Source: Schizochytrium sp. CCTCC M209059 (taxonomy: Eukaryota > Sar > Bigyra > Thraustochytrida > Thraustochytriidae). From it: 64,000 bases of DNA. How positions within the stretch are numbered: position 1 is the stretch's first letter; every line of letters begins with the position of its first letter. A program made the position numbers and the translations under genes. The notes under the pieces are model-generated. The model had not been told where the DNA came from. It made no database searches and worked only from the letters and a program-made list of their open reading frames with translations. The DNA lies in contig KN805396.1 in assembly GCA_000818945.1 (NCBI GenBank), positions 322,448 to 386,447 of the forward strand. The letters are read 5' to 3'. This document shows, piece after piece, positions 40,904 to 51,585 of the stretch.

Positions 40904-42439
40904 ATGAAGTCGCAGCTGCTTGGAGGCGCGCGGAGGAGCGCCGCAGCGTACGATGAGGAGCTTAGGTCCATGCGACGGAGGACGTTGGTGGTCTTGTACA
41001 TGACGTATGCATGCTTTTACCTGAGCCGCAAAGCGGACTCGGTCGTCAAAATTGCTCTACACGAAGAGGAGGGCTTTAGCGTCGAGGACCTGGCCATGCT
41101 GGACACTGTGTATCTCTCCGTGTACACAGGAAGCACCATGGCGTTGGCGGCAAGCGGTCTTCTCTCGGGCTGGCTTGACTCGGGCAAATTTCTTTGCACG
41201 GCATTAATGTGCCTCGCCATCACGAGCTGGCTCAAATCGAGGGCGCGCACGCCCACGGAGTTCGCTGCCTACCAGGTGCTCCACGCCTTCTTCCAGTCAG
41301 CAGGGTGGCCAACGTGCATCAAACTTGTCGGCATCTGGGTCACGGAGAACCGCGGCTTTGTCATGGGTATCTGGACTACCTGCCAGTCCCTTGGCGGCAT
41401 CCTCGGCGCTCTCTGGGCGACCTGGTTCATGTCACACTATAGCTGGTCGTACTCTTACCTTTATCACGTGCCCCTCATGGTGGCCATGGGAGTCGTCTGC
41501 TACTTTACAATTCGTGACGACCCACCCAATAGGGATGACGAGGATGATGACGAGGATGGAGACGAGCTTCCGGAGGGCCCAACCCTTGTCATGAATGACA
41601 ACACCCGAGGAGGTCCTGGCGACATGGAAATGGCCAAGCGTCGGGGCCGTGTGGGAAGCACTGGAAGTCGCAGCCGCGCTGGAAGCTTTCCCGGCACCGA
41701 GGAGGTGACGCTGTACAAGGTACTTCATATTCCGGGCGTGGTGTGGATTCTCATTTCATACTTTTTCCTCAAATTTTTGCGGTATGCTCTGCTGATGTGG
41801 CTCCCATACTACTATGAGGAAGGCTTGCACTTTGACCAATCGTTGGCTGGATACATGAGTTCCTGCTTTGAGCTTGGTGGTATGATTGGAACTCCCTTTA
41901 TTGGATGGTTTTCGGACCAGGTTCTTCAGGGCCGACGCGACCTTACTGCTGCTTGGTTTCTTTCTGGCGCGTCCATCATGCTCATGGCTTGCGTGCTCGT
42001 CTCTGCAGCTGGTGTCACGCTCAATGCAGTTTGCATGTTCCTCGTTGGCATCCTTGTTATTGGCCCGGACTCCATCATTTCCGGTACGATTGCGCAGGAT
42101 CTCGGGGTTGCGTCTTCCATGGGCAACAAAGCAATCGGGACCTTGGCTGGCCTCATCAACTCTGTCGGTTCATGTGGCGCCATTTTCCAGTCGTATGCCA
42201 CGGCTTATATTTCGCGCGTCTATGGATGGTCGGTGCTCTTTACAATCTTTGTGGCATGCTCCATGTGGAGCGCCTGCATTCTTTTTGCTGTGGCACACCG
42301 AAATCGCGGCGAAGCGCTTTCTGGCATCACGAGCCAAAAGACCTCGATGCGAATCGTTACGGTCTGCGCTAGTATCTTCGTTCTCTATATGCTCGCTCTC
42401 AGTGGCAGTCAAGGTGCGGCCTCTGCAACGTCCAAGTAG
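40904..42439 (+). CDS. SLC37-like MFS sugar-phosphate/glycerol-3-phosphate transporter
   Basis: 511 residues, intronless, clear ATG. About 12 hydrophobic segments in the MFS 6+6 layout, separated by an acidic, then Arg/Ser-rich cytosolic loop (~205-265). Family features: YLSRKADSVVK after TM1, SGWLDSGK after TM2, a GWP/GIWTTCQSLGG pattern in TM4-TM5 and FIGWFSDQVLQGRRD after TM8, matching the SLC37/GlpT branch that exchanges phosphorylated sugars or glycerol-3-phosphate for phosphate. In eukaryotes members sit in ER or plastid membranes. The family call is firm, the substrate is not. It may take part in lipid-precursor or phosphate handling, but nothing in the neighbours proves that. Confidence 0.85.
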   Translation: MKSQLLGGARRSAAAYDEELRSMRRRTLVVLYMTYACFYLSRKADSVVKIALHEEEGFSVEDLAMLDTVYLSVYTGSTMALAASGLLSGWLDSGKFLCTALMCLAITSWLKSRARTPTEFAAYQVLHAFFQSAGWPTCIKLVGIWVTENRGFVMGIWTTCQSLGGILGALWATWFMSHYSWSYSYLYHVPLMVAMGVVCYFTIRDDPPNRDDEDDDEDGDELPEGPTLVMNDNTRGGPGDMEMAKRRGRVGSTGSRSRAGSFPGTEEVTLYKVLHIPGVVWILISYFFLKFLRYALLMWLPYYYEEGLHFDQSLAGYMSSCFELGGMIGTPFIGWFSDQVLQGRRDLTAAWFLSGASIMLMACVLVSAAGVTLNAVCMFLVGILVIGPDSIISGTIAQDLGVASSMGNKAIGTLAGLINSVGSCGAIFQSYATAYISRVYGWSVLFTIFVACSMWSACILFAVAHRNRGEALSGITSQKTSMRIVTVCASIFVLYMLALSGSQGAASATSK

Positions 42440-43024
42440 ACGGCCTGGTGAAGTTTCTTTTGCTCTTTATCTTTTTTCTTAGGAGGGAAAAGGGATTCGA
42501 TTTACCGGTAGTTATGATTGTGTTTCTCTTTATTTGATTTGAGCCGATTGAAAGCTTCGAATGCTTGACCGCTTCAACAAATCGCTCGATCGGCGAAAAA
42601 GTCTGTGATTGGTGTTTGTTCGCCGCGTTATTCCCGCAACTTTCTCTGGCACCTGATCTATGCACTCAAGGCGACCCTCCCTCCACCAAAAGAATATCAA
42701 ACAAATTAGGAAAAGCGGCTCCGTGCGCTGCAGCACTGCAGCACAAACAAGACCCTCGTTTCTATCCCTCAAGACACCCAACCAACCAACCAAACAAGCA
42801 AACAAACATATAAATAATGCAAATAGCGCGAAAGAGTTTTTCTGGACGCTGCACTGAACACAGGAATTGGAATTCATTTGAGAGTCTTTTGGTTTAATTT
42901 TTTTCTCTGTTTCCCCTTCGAAAATAGACAGGATGGAAAAAAGAAAAAAGCTGTGGCGGTGTGTCCAGCCTTTCTCGCTCTCCCTCGTCGCTCCCACAGC
43001 AGCACGTTGAAGGGCTAACACATA
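42440..43024. other. Intergenic, 3' of the transporter gene
   Basis: Lower-GC sequence with AACC/AAAC repeats (42777-42807). No gene is seen; it probably contains the transporter's 3' UTR. Confidence 0.4.
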
Positions 43025-43270
43025 ATGGAGGCAATTTGGACGATTCTGACGCGCTCTCTCCGCGACCTTGGATCTGCCGTCCCGCACAGTGTAACTTGGG
43101 CCGATGTTTTGGCGCTGAAAATAGTAGCTCCAGAGCCTGTGAATATCTGCAGAGTTGAAGTGCACAGTGGCCAGGACGACTCTGAGCTCGATTGGAGAGT
43201 CTTCTTGCCAGTGGTATATTCCGAAGCAAAACCCAAGCTGTGGCTTTCACCCGCACCTGACAAACTGTAG
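43025..43270 (+). CDS. Possible small protein of 81 residues
   Basis: ATG-started open frame with ordinary amino-acid composition and no repeats (begins MEAIWTILTRSL; ends LWLSPAPDKL). It stands alone in a 1.2-kb gap. I do not recognise it. A minus-strand frame over the same bases is also open but lacks an ATG. It may be a true small gene, one exon of a spliced gene, or chance. Confidence 0.3.
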   Translation: MEAIWTILTRSLRDLGSAVPHSVTWADVLALKIVAPEPVNICRVEVHSGQDDSELDWRVFLPVVYSEAKPKLWLSPAPDKL

Positions 43271-43645
43271 ATTTTACCGACACTTGGAACTATTGTCAGC
43301 AATCGTTCCTCGGACAAGAGATTCTCACGCGTGGTCGCGCTTACTACAATAACAGCGGATTTGGCTGTCTTGACGAATAGCGAGTAAAGTGCCTTTTAAA
43401 AGCCTGTAAAAGATGTTGCCAGAGACCTGCAAAGCCCTTCTTGACATCATGAGAAAAAGCTACATAAAACCTGCAGACTCTTGAAAATTTTGCATTCGAT
43501 CACCCACAGAGGCTGCTCGTTGCATGCAATTCTCATTGCATCTTATCGTGACCGGAAGCCATCTCGCGATGCGAGAGCTTGTGCTTCGCAGCGCTTGCAT
43601 AGGATAAGGACTTGACCTAGCGCGCGCTCGAAACGGGTCGTCCAT
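43271..43645. other. Intergenic, 3' of the Gln-rich protein gene
   Basis: No coding signal or repeat is seen. It probably carries the 3' UTR of the minus-strand gene ending at 43646. Confidence 0.4.
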
Positions 43646-44785
43646 TTAGAAGAAGAGTAAGGACGAAGACTCAATCTTCGACTCCGAGTTATCTTTCTTG
43701 GCGGGCGAAAACGCACCGGGATCATAAAAGGGTTGATTAATATCCTGCGAAGGAATGACAGCGGAGTTTTCCCCTCTTGGCGAGTGCATTTGGGCCTGCT
43801 GAGGCAGAGTGGCAACGGAAGTCCGCATCATGTACAGAATAGTTTGTTCGACCTGGGCCCTCTGCTTGAACAGTGAGTCAATAAGCTGGTTTTGCTGCTG
43901 TATCTGCTGCTGTAATATTTGAATATATGTGGGGTCGGGTCTTGCCCCCGAACCGTTGACGGCATTCTGGATAGAGTTGAGCAAAACTGTTTGTTCGTCT
44001 TTGGTTTTGGCAATTTGATCGTCAAGCTGCGCAACTCGTGATCGCAAGTACGCTTGCTGAGATTCCACAGGGGGTTGCTGCACATTTTGGTATGTACCGC
44101 CGCTGCTACTCGTGCGCATGAGGACATTCCTTTGACTGCTGCTTTCACCTGCATTGTGAAGAAGCATGCTTTTGTTGCTATTGGCGCCACTACTTCGTTG
44201 GCTGCTATTTCGACCAGCCACGGCTGGACCCCCTTGAAAAGTTGAACGGTCTGCCGCGCTCCGTTGACGTTCGAGAGGGCCATGAACCCGTGAAGACAAA
44301 GAAGAGGTTCGCCTCAAGTGCGCATTCTGCACCGAGTTAGATCGACGGAAATCTGGCGGCCCGCTGGCTTCAGCTTGGCGCGCAAGAGATTCTTTGACGC
44401 TAATGACCTCCATTGAGCCGCGTCGTTGCCGATTAAAGTTTGCTTCGTTCATGAGCTCTCGTTTTTCGAGTGCCTCGACGCGCTGGCGAAGACGGAGGTT
44501 GCTCCCGTCGCGAAGTTGGCTTGAACTGGATTTGCCGCCGCCGCCACCGCCGCCGCCGCCAAGACTCATGGATCCAGACCTTCGTCCGTCACTGCTATAA
44601 CTGGCGTTGGCAAAGTTTCCCCCAGCTTCGTTGCGCTGTCGGAGAGCTTGCTTGCTGGCACTGCTTTCCGTGACGCTTTCACCGCGCGCATCATTTTGGC
44701 GTAGAGACATTGCCGAGTTCGTTGTTTTCGCTTCTGGAGAAGTCTTGCGCTCGGCGTCGCGGTGTTTCGACGCGCCCCCCCCCAT
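43646..44785 (-). CDS. Putative N-myristoylated, Gln-rich coiled-coil protein
   Basis: 379 residues, intronless, ATG at 44785. The N-terminus MGGGASK fits the N-myristoylation pattern (Gly2, Ser6), followed by basic residues that could add membrane affinity. The middle is Ser/Arg/Asn-rich with a Gly run (GGGGGGGG) encoded by a CCG-type repeat at 44537-44562. Residues ~240-320 form a probable coiled coil (RVAQLDDQIAKTKDEQTVLL; ILQQQIQQQNQLIDSLFKQR). The C-terminus is Ser/Leu-rich. No enzyme domain. A membrane-tethered adaptor is plausible. The family is not recognised. Confidence 0.65.
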   Translation of the reverse strand: MGGGASKHRDAERKTSPEAKTTNSAMSLRQNDARGESVTESSASKQALRQRNEAGGNFANASYSSDGRRSGSMSLGGGGGGGGGKSSSSQLRDGSNLRLRQRVEALEKRELMNEANFNRQRRGSMEVISVKESLARQAEASGPPDFRRSNSVQNAHLRRTSSLSSRVHGPLERQRSAADRSTFQGGPAVAGRNSSQRSSGANSNKSMLLHNAGESSSQRNVLMRTSSSGGTYQNVQQPPVESQQAYLRSRVAQLDDQIAKTKDEQTVLLNSIQNAVNGSGARPDPTYIQILQQQIQQQNQLIDSLFKQRAQVEQTILYMMRTSVATLPQQAQMHSPRGENSAVIPSQDINQPFYDPGAFSPAKKDNSESKIESSSLLFF

Positions 44786-46342
44786 TTTGAATTTGACGTC
44801 GCGGTCTCGCCGCGCTCGCTCTTGACCCGAACGAATGGACGAAACGAATGGACGAAAGCAGTTCCTTTGAGGCCTCGAAGCCTCGGATCGTCCGAATTGC
44901 AGCTGCGTCTACTTCACAAAGGCTCCCTCCGGAGTCTGCTCGGAAAGTTGTCCGCGCACGACGCGAGGCGCGGAATCGCAATCGCAAACACTGACACGAG
45001 AGCACGAGCACGAGCACGCCTCTCCGCGAGCGTCGTCTCTCGACAAGCGAGTGCAAGCTCCGCGCCAAGTCTGCCCGACTCTGCCTGCCCAGCCGGCTGC
45101 AGCCGCACCGCAGCGCCGCTGCAGCGCGCCGCCGCCCCGCCTCGCCTCGCCCCGCCCTTGAGAACTGCGGCTCTGTCTGTGACTGTGTCTCTGTGCGTGT
45201 GTGCGAGTGTGTGCGAGTGTGTGTGTGTCCGCGGCGGCGCCGCTCTGCTCCGTCCTCCTCCTCCCCTCGTCGTTCCCGTTCCCGTTCCCTGCGCTTGCTT
45301 GGAGTCCTCTCCTCTAGGTGGCACAAGCAAACAAAACGCACGCGGGCGTGGGTGCTGTCATGCATGCCTCGCGTGGACGATGCTATGCAGTGCCAGTGGG
45401 GTGTGTGGCTGTGATACACGATACGTCACCACCGAGGTTCGCTTTTATCGCCGCCCTCTGTCACTTCACCGCGTCCGTGGCCGGTCGTGCTGCTACGAAA
45501 GTGCCCAGCTCGCGGCGCAGCACACACCTTCCTTGGACGTGCTGTGCAAGCCTTGTTTGTCTCAGCGAGCGCGCGAGCATTGCAAGCAAAGGAGGGAGGG
45601 GGCGGCGAGCCTCGGGCGACAGGTGTCGCTCGTCCTGTCGTCGACGCGGGCTGAGCGGGGAGCAGCATAAAAGCCTCGATGGCGATCCAACTTCCTGGTG
45701 CGGAGGGGCGCACACCGTCTTCTCTCCCAGCCAAAACGCTGTGGAAGGAGAGAACAGCAACCAGCGTCACTTCAAAAAACAAGATAAAAAGGGGGGAGGG
45801 GAGGAGGGAACCTGGAAGTCCGGTTTCCTGCTTTGAGCTCTTTCAGACTTCGCTCACGACTGGCAGGCGGAGTTAGATCGAGGCCGTAACGGATTTTCGT
45901 TCCGTGGGTCTTCAAGTCGAGGTCGGCGTTTTATTGGGAGGAGGCCGAGGTAAGGAGGAGGCTTGATTTGAGCACAACGAGACCGAGTCGGAATTTGGTG
46001 GCTGGCAAGCTGGTACGAAGGAAAGAGGCTAGAGAAGATGCTCGCGAAAGCAAAGTGATTCTGAGATGCTCCTCTGCGAATGGAGTCATCATCAGCTGAT
46101 GCAGCGGATGAAAGAGAAATCGTGGGTCGGTGACTCTGACTCTCTGTCAGTGTATCAATCACGCGGGACTCGGCATGTTCGTCTCGTTGATGAACTTTTA
46201 AGCTTGTGTAGCAGGTAAGACAAGAATAAACGAGAAAAGATGGGTGAATGCCTCTATTAGGGAAATACTAATTCTGAGATAAAGCTTGAAATATGCCCGC
46301 ACTAGCACATTCTGCTCTTCGAGAACACCCGGAAAAATGAGT
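44786..46342. other. Intergenic region with no confident gene
   Basis: GC-rich up to about 45.7 kb with GTGTGC repeats (45185-45230) and lower GC towards 46.3 kb. Open frames on both strands are compositionally biased and mostly lack ATG. It should include the promoter of the Gln-rich protein gene and the 3' UTR of the polymerase gene. Confidence 0.4.
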
Positions 46343-49300
46343 CTACTTGGCCTCGTACCAGTCATTGGCAGCATCCGCGTCTACAATCATGTCGACGCCG
46401 AGAACGTAGTCGAGTGGGTTCTCCATGCACTCGCGTAAGATTTCCATGGCCTCCTTTGTCGACTCCTCGGGACCTTCTGCAATAATTTCGTCATGCACCT
46501 GGAGAATCATACGCCAACCAAGGTCGCGAAAGGCCTGGTTGGCGTAGAGCTTGTTCATGGCGCTCATGACGATATCCGCAGCGCTGCCTTGGATCGGTGT
46601 GTTGATGGCCGCGCGCTCGCTTGCGCGACGCAAGCTGGTGTTGGAACTGTTGATTTTCTCCAAGGGCCGACGCCGACCCCAAATGGTCTCTACGTAGCCA
46701 TGGTCTCTGCAAAACTCAATCGTTTCTTTCTGCCATTCACGCACCTCTGGACGGGCGTTATACCAGCGATCAACAATAGCTTGGGCCTCGTCAACGGAGA
46801 CGCCAAAGTCGTTCGCGAGGCCAAAGGCGGTCTTGCCATAAGCGATTGAAAAGTTGAGAACTTTTGCCTGACGGCGCTCCGAGGCGTATTTGTCCTTGAT
46901 GAGGGGATAGGGGGGCGGCTCGTTGCCGTTTGCGGCCTTGTCCCATTCGAGAATGACCTCCTTGTCATTGGCAATATGGTCGAACATGCTGAGCGCCGTG
47001 CGGCTGTGGAAGTCACCGCCAGCGATGAAGGCGTCAATCATCGACTTGCAGTTGGCAAGGTGCGCAAGGACGCGAAGCTCGAGCTGACCATAATCAGCGA
47101 CGATGAGCCGATTCCCTGGACGGCACGTAAAGGCCTTACGAATCTTATAAATGTCCTTCTCGAGGGCAGGCTGATTTTGCAAGTTTGGGTTGCTGGCGCT
47201 CAGACGGCCAGTGTCTGTGTTGAAGTTCAAAGAGGTGTGCACACGGCGCTCAACATCGGATTTGGCGCGCTGAATAAGGGGCTCGATAAAGGTGCCAATG
47301 AGCTTTTCGATGGCAAGAGACGTGGTGAGTTTCGAGAGACCCAGACAAGCCGCCTCGCCGGCGCCTGGATTTTTCTCTTCGAGCGTCTCGTATGCGATGC
47401 CCCAGCGAGGCGGATCCCTCGTAACGTCGCCCGCAAGAGCCTGGAGCTGGCCCGCGCCAGTCTTAGGCTGCTCCGTGGCTGTCTGTGCAATGACGGGAAG
47501 CCCAAGACCGCGAAATTGAACAGTGGTCTTTTTCTTCAGCCCGGGAAGCTCGATGATATCGGCATTCTCACCCATGCTTTTGGGGCCGTGAATGAGTGCA
47601 GCACGCTGCTTTGGTGAGTTCAAATTGATGTTGTCTGCGTCATCAGGGTTGACGAGCGCGTCTGATTCGCGGACCCAATTCCGAAATGCGGCCATGTTTT
47701 CTTCGAGGTCGGCTTTGCTCTGCACAGCTATATTTTCGAGATGCTCGACATCAATTTGAATACCTTCGCGTTCCATCTCCGTCAGGACGTGCGCAAACGG
47801 AAGTAGATTCTCTTCGTAGACCTGAAAGAGGCTTTTTGGTACGGCACTTTCTTCCTTGTCAATAAACATTGTCTCTAGCGTTTGACGAAAGGTGAAGTAG
47901 AGCTTGAGACAGGCCACAGAGTCAAGACAGCTGTATGCAATCCACTGATCTCGTTTTTCACCTACTTGGATTTCGTCAATCGGTGGCAATTCTAAGCTCT
48001 TTCCTGGCTTGCCGCTGGCCAGGATCTTGGGTCGCCCGAAGAGATCGAGCATAGGCGTTTTGCCGAGATCCGGCGTCTCGAGGAATTTCTGCGAAAGCGC
48101 AGCGAGAGAGTAACCTTCAATGCGTCCATTGTGAGTGAGACGGCCCATGTGCATTGTATCGCCGGCAAGGCCATGGCAGTCGACATTGTGGTTAAATAGA
48201 ACGTGACGATCGAAGCTGTAGTTGTGCCACACCTTGCGAGGGCTTGTCTTGGCCTCGAGGGCTGGAGCAATAATCTTCAAAAGGCCCATGGGGTCGTGCT
48301 GAGCGCCGTCACCCATGACGTCTATCCAGGCACAGAGACGCTTCGGAGGTAGTCGCAGTTTGGCCTCGCCATTTGCAATACTGGGGAAGTTTTTCGCAAG
48401 GTCGTTCTCGTTGGTGTGCACTTGGGTGAAATCTTCGAGCGTGGGAAAGGCGATCGAGACGCAAGTCACGACGCCATTGCCAACGGGCGAAGTGTTTTTG
48501 ATGTCGATGATGACCTCTGTATCGCATCCGAGAATGGCAATATCCGGAGGCAGGGCTTTGATGCGCGTCATTAGCTCATGAGCAGCTGACTCCGTTTCGA
48601 TGGTCCACACGTCAAAACCTCCAGATGTACTAGGGGAAATAGCGAGCGGTTCGCCGTTGGAGTCGACCTCCCACGAAAGCATGGAAGAGGACGCCGTAGC
48701 CCCAGAAACCACCGCCTTTGGCGCGCGGGGATCAACGCGTGCCTCGGGAGATCTCTGCAAAGACCTCTGCGGCGATTCCGGCATTGACTTCGAGGGTTTG
48801 AGTGGCGTTTCAGAAGAAAAATGAGACAAGGGAGAGGGAGTCGAAGACTCGTTCGCGACCTCGGGAGACTCACTACGAGATTCCACAAGTGTTGGTGTTG
48901 CTGATTGAACGCTCGGAGGGGCAGCCACGTGATTCGGGGTTTGGAATTTACCTAAAATCGCATCCATGTAGTGCACAGACGCGTTTTGCAAATGACGGTC
49001 CTCAACATCGGCCAGATGTGTGATTTGTTTGTCGATACTCGAAACTTGCGCAAAAACAAGCTGGCGCAGGTCTGCAATAGTGCTTTTCGTTTTCTTGAGC
49101 TCTTCCAAGAGCACGCAAATTGGTGATGGCTTTATGATCGGAAGAGTCGATGAAAAATCGCCGAAGACATCATCATTCCAAATATTCTTCTGAGAGGCAG
49201 ATGCCTCCTTGCCAGCAGTAGACGCGACTTTCCCTGATGTATTGGCCTCTTCCTTTGCCGCGGCAGCTGGCTTGGCCTCTTCCTTTGCCGCGGCAGCTGA

Positions 49301-50984
49301 CTTGGCCTCTTCCTTTGCCGCGGCAGCTGATTTGGCCTCTTCCTTTGCCGCGGCGGCTGATTTGGCATTTTCCTTTGTCGCGGCAGCTGATTTGGCCTCT
49401 TCCTTCGCCACGGTGGCTGATTTGGCCTCTTCCTTTGCCGCGGCGGCTGGTTTGGCCTTTTCCTTTGTCGCGGCAGCTGATTTGGCCTCTTCCTTCGCCA
49501 CGGTGGCTGATTTGGCCTCTTCCTTTGCCGCGGCGGCTGGTTTGGCCTTTTCCTTTGTCGCGGCAGCTGATTTGGCCTCTTCCTTCGCCACGGTGGCTGA
49601 TTTGGCCTCTTCCTTTGCCGCGGCGGCTGGTTTGGCCTTTTCCTTTGTCGCGGCAGCTGATTTTGGCAGCTGACTTGGACTCTTCCTTCGCCACGGCAGC
49701 TGACTTAGACTCTTTCGTTGAAGCGGCGGCTGATTTGGCCTCTTCCTTTGCCGCGGCGGCTGGTTTGGCCTTTTCCTTTGTCGCGGCAGCTGATTTGGCC
49801 TCTTCCTTCGCCACGGTGGCTGATTTGGCCTCTTCCTTTGCCGCGGCGGCTGATTTGGCATTTTCCTTTGTCGCGGCAGCTGATTTGGCCTCTTCCTTCG
49901 CCACGGTGGCTGATTTGGCCTCTTCCTTTGCCGCGGCGGCTGGTTTGGCCTTTTCCTTTGTCGCGGCAGCTGATTTGGCCTCTTCCTTCGCCACGGTGGC
50001 TGATTTGGCCTCTTCCTTTGCCGCGGCGGCTGGTTTGGCCTTTTCCTTTGTCGCGGCAGCTGATTTGGCCTCTTCCTTCGCCACGGTGGCTGATTTGGCC
50101 TCTTCCTTTGCCGCGGCGGCTGGTTTGGCCTTTTCCTTTGTCGCGGCAGCTGATTTGGCCTCTTCCTTCGCCACGGTGGCTGATTTGGCCTCTTCCTTTG
50201 CCGCGGCGGCTGATTTGGCATTTTCCTTTGTCGCGGCAGCTGATTTGGCCTCTTCCTTCGCTACGGTGGCTGACTTAGACTCTTTCGTTGAAGCGGCGGC
50301 TGATTTGGCCTTCTCCTTTGCCACGGCAGCTGACTTGGCCTCTTCCTTTGCCGCGGCAGCCGACTTGGCCTTTTCCTTCGCCACGGCGGCTGATTTGGCC
50401 TCCTCCTTTGCCACGGCAGCTGACTTGGACTCTTTCGTTGAAGCGGTGGCTAATATAGCCTCTTCTTCCTTTGCCGCGGCAGCTGATTTACGCCTTGATC
50501 TGCGCCTTGGTTTGGGATTTTCTGGTCTTTCTTGAGCAGCTGATTTAGCCTGCTCCATTATGCCAGCGTCTGATTTGGGCTCTTCCTTTGCAGAGGTGGC
50601 TGACTTGGCATTCTCTTCCTTGCCAGCATCCAATTCGCCATTTTTTTGTTTACCAGCAGCCGGCTTGGTGCCTTTGGAGGCCAAGTCGCGCCGATGTCGC
50701 AGGAGAAAGAGTGGTTTCTGTGATACATGAAGTGTTTGATTTTTGCGCGCTTGCTTGGGACAATAAGCCACGAGAACGCTGCGGTGACGGACTTCTATCC
50801 GCTGCGCTTGTAGCTGCAAGTCAGGTTGCAGCGAGAGCTGGCCCGAGTGCTCGTGGCCAATCCGTTTCCACGAAGTCGGCTTCTGCCGCGAGGGTGGTTG
50901 CCACGGCGTGCCTCGCAGCAGTAGAGCGCCAGCTCGCGCCTGCAGATCCACTCCGCGTCGCGCAGCTCGCATGTGAGCGAGCAT
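46343..50984 (-). CDS. Family A DNA polymerase, plant/protist organellar type (POP), with apparent frameshift
   Basis: The C-terminal two thirds is a complete polymerase I-type enzyme: 3'-5' exonuclease with CDTE (near 48520), NYSFDRH, and SCLDS; polymerase motif A DYGQLELR (47072-47095), motif B RRQAKVLNFSIAYG (~46850), and motif C VHDE (46481-46498). DYGQ in motif A and the exo-plus layout fit POP enzymes that replicate mitochondrial and plastid DNA. The ATG at 50984 opens an Arg-rich, acid-poor leader (MLAHMRAARRG) typical of mitochondrial import, then a Lys/Ala/Glu repeat region built from 30-bp units in a 90-bp higher-order repeat (about 49245-50500). At 49661-49664 four T (AAAA in the coding strand) replace the expected three, so leader and catalytic frames differ by one base. 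Either a sequencing/assembly error, a real null allele, or start within the repeat. Confidence 0.85.
49245..50500. repeat. Coding minisatellite, 30-bp units in 90-bp higher-order repeat
   Basis: Units of 30 bp (GCNGCTGAYTTGG...) in sets of three make a 90-bp repeat, present about nine times in two blocks (about 49380-49660 and 49736-50270) flanked by single 30-bp units. On the minus strand each 30-bp unit encodes ten residues of the type KEEAKSAAVA. The periodicity is a multiple of three, so length changes by whole units keep the frame. The junction between the two blocks contains the one-base irregularity at 49661-49664. Confidence 0.92.
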
Positions 50985-51362
50985 GATTGTTACCTAACTT
51001 CAGCCTTCGCCTAGCCACCAGCCCACGTCTGCCTGCCTGTTTGTCCGCCGCCCGCGGCCTGCGCCGCACCGCGGCTCCAGCCCGCCGCCTGCCTTCGCAC
51101 TGGCGACGGCGTTGAGTGGCTCTGCTCTGCTCTGCTCTGCTCCTTTCGCTACTGCCTCGGCTGCCCTCGGTGAAGGCCTAGCTTGACGGCGGCGGTCGTT
51201 AAGTGATGTCGTCTCTTTGAGAGAGAGTGATTAGGCCAGACAGACGGCGGGAAAGAACTCCGGCAGGCCGGCCATGACGGGGAGGGGAAAGGGAAGCCCC
51301 AGCGAGTGAGAGCGAGGCGGGAGCGGGAGACAAGCTGAGCAGAGAGGCACACAGACAGACAA

Positions 51363-51403
<41 letters not shown>

Positions 51404-51585
51404 GGGCAGACCCCAAAGAGGCGCAGCGACAGGCAGGCACGCCTGGCGCGAGAGGCACGCCGGCGCGAGAGGCTTGAGCCCGAGGTCGAGCTTGAGCCCG
51501 AAGAGGGAGCCCGAGCCCGAGCTTGCACGCGAGCGCGAGCGCGAGTTTGAGCGCGAGTTTGAGCGCGAGTTTGAGCGCGAGCTCG
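50985..51585. other. Divergent intergenic region, polymerase / NEMP
   Basis: Holds a CAGA/CAAA array (about 51347-51403), CTCTG repeats (51120-51141) and three 12-bp GCGCGAGTTTGA units (about 51540-51577) that end just before the NEMP ATG. The plus-strand frame remains open through the last array (from 51523) but begins with TTG, so it is not taken as coding. Confidence 0.45.

Noticed and set aside
42894..43317. Minus-strand frames opposite the 81-residue small frame
   Set aside because: No ATG start and no recognisable motif; the plus-strand ATG frame is the better, still weak, candidate.
49237..50535. Long plus-strand frame of Leu/Pro/Arg repeats
   Set aside because: It is the antisense reading of the polymerase minisatellite; any frame stays open there because the repeat length is a multiple of three and lacks stops.
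51523..51585. N-terminal extension of NEMP
   Set aside because: Starts with TTG and is encoded by a 12-bp repeat; the ATG at 51586 gives a proper signal peptide.
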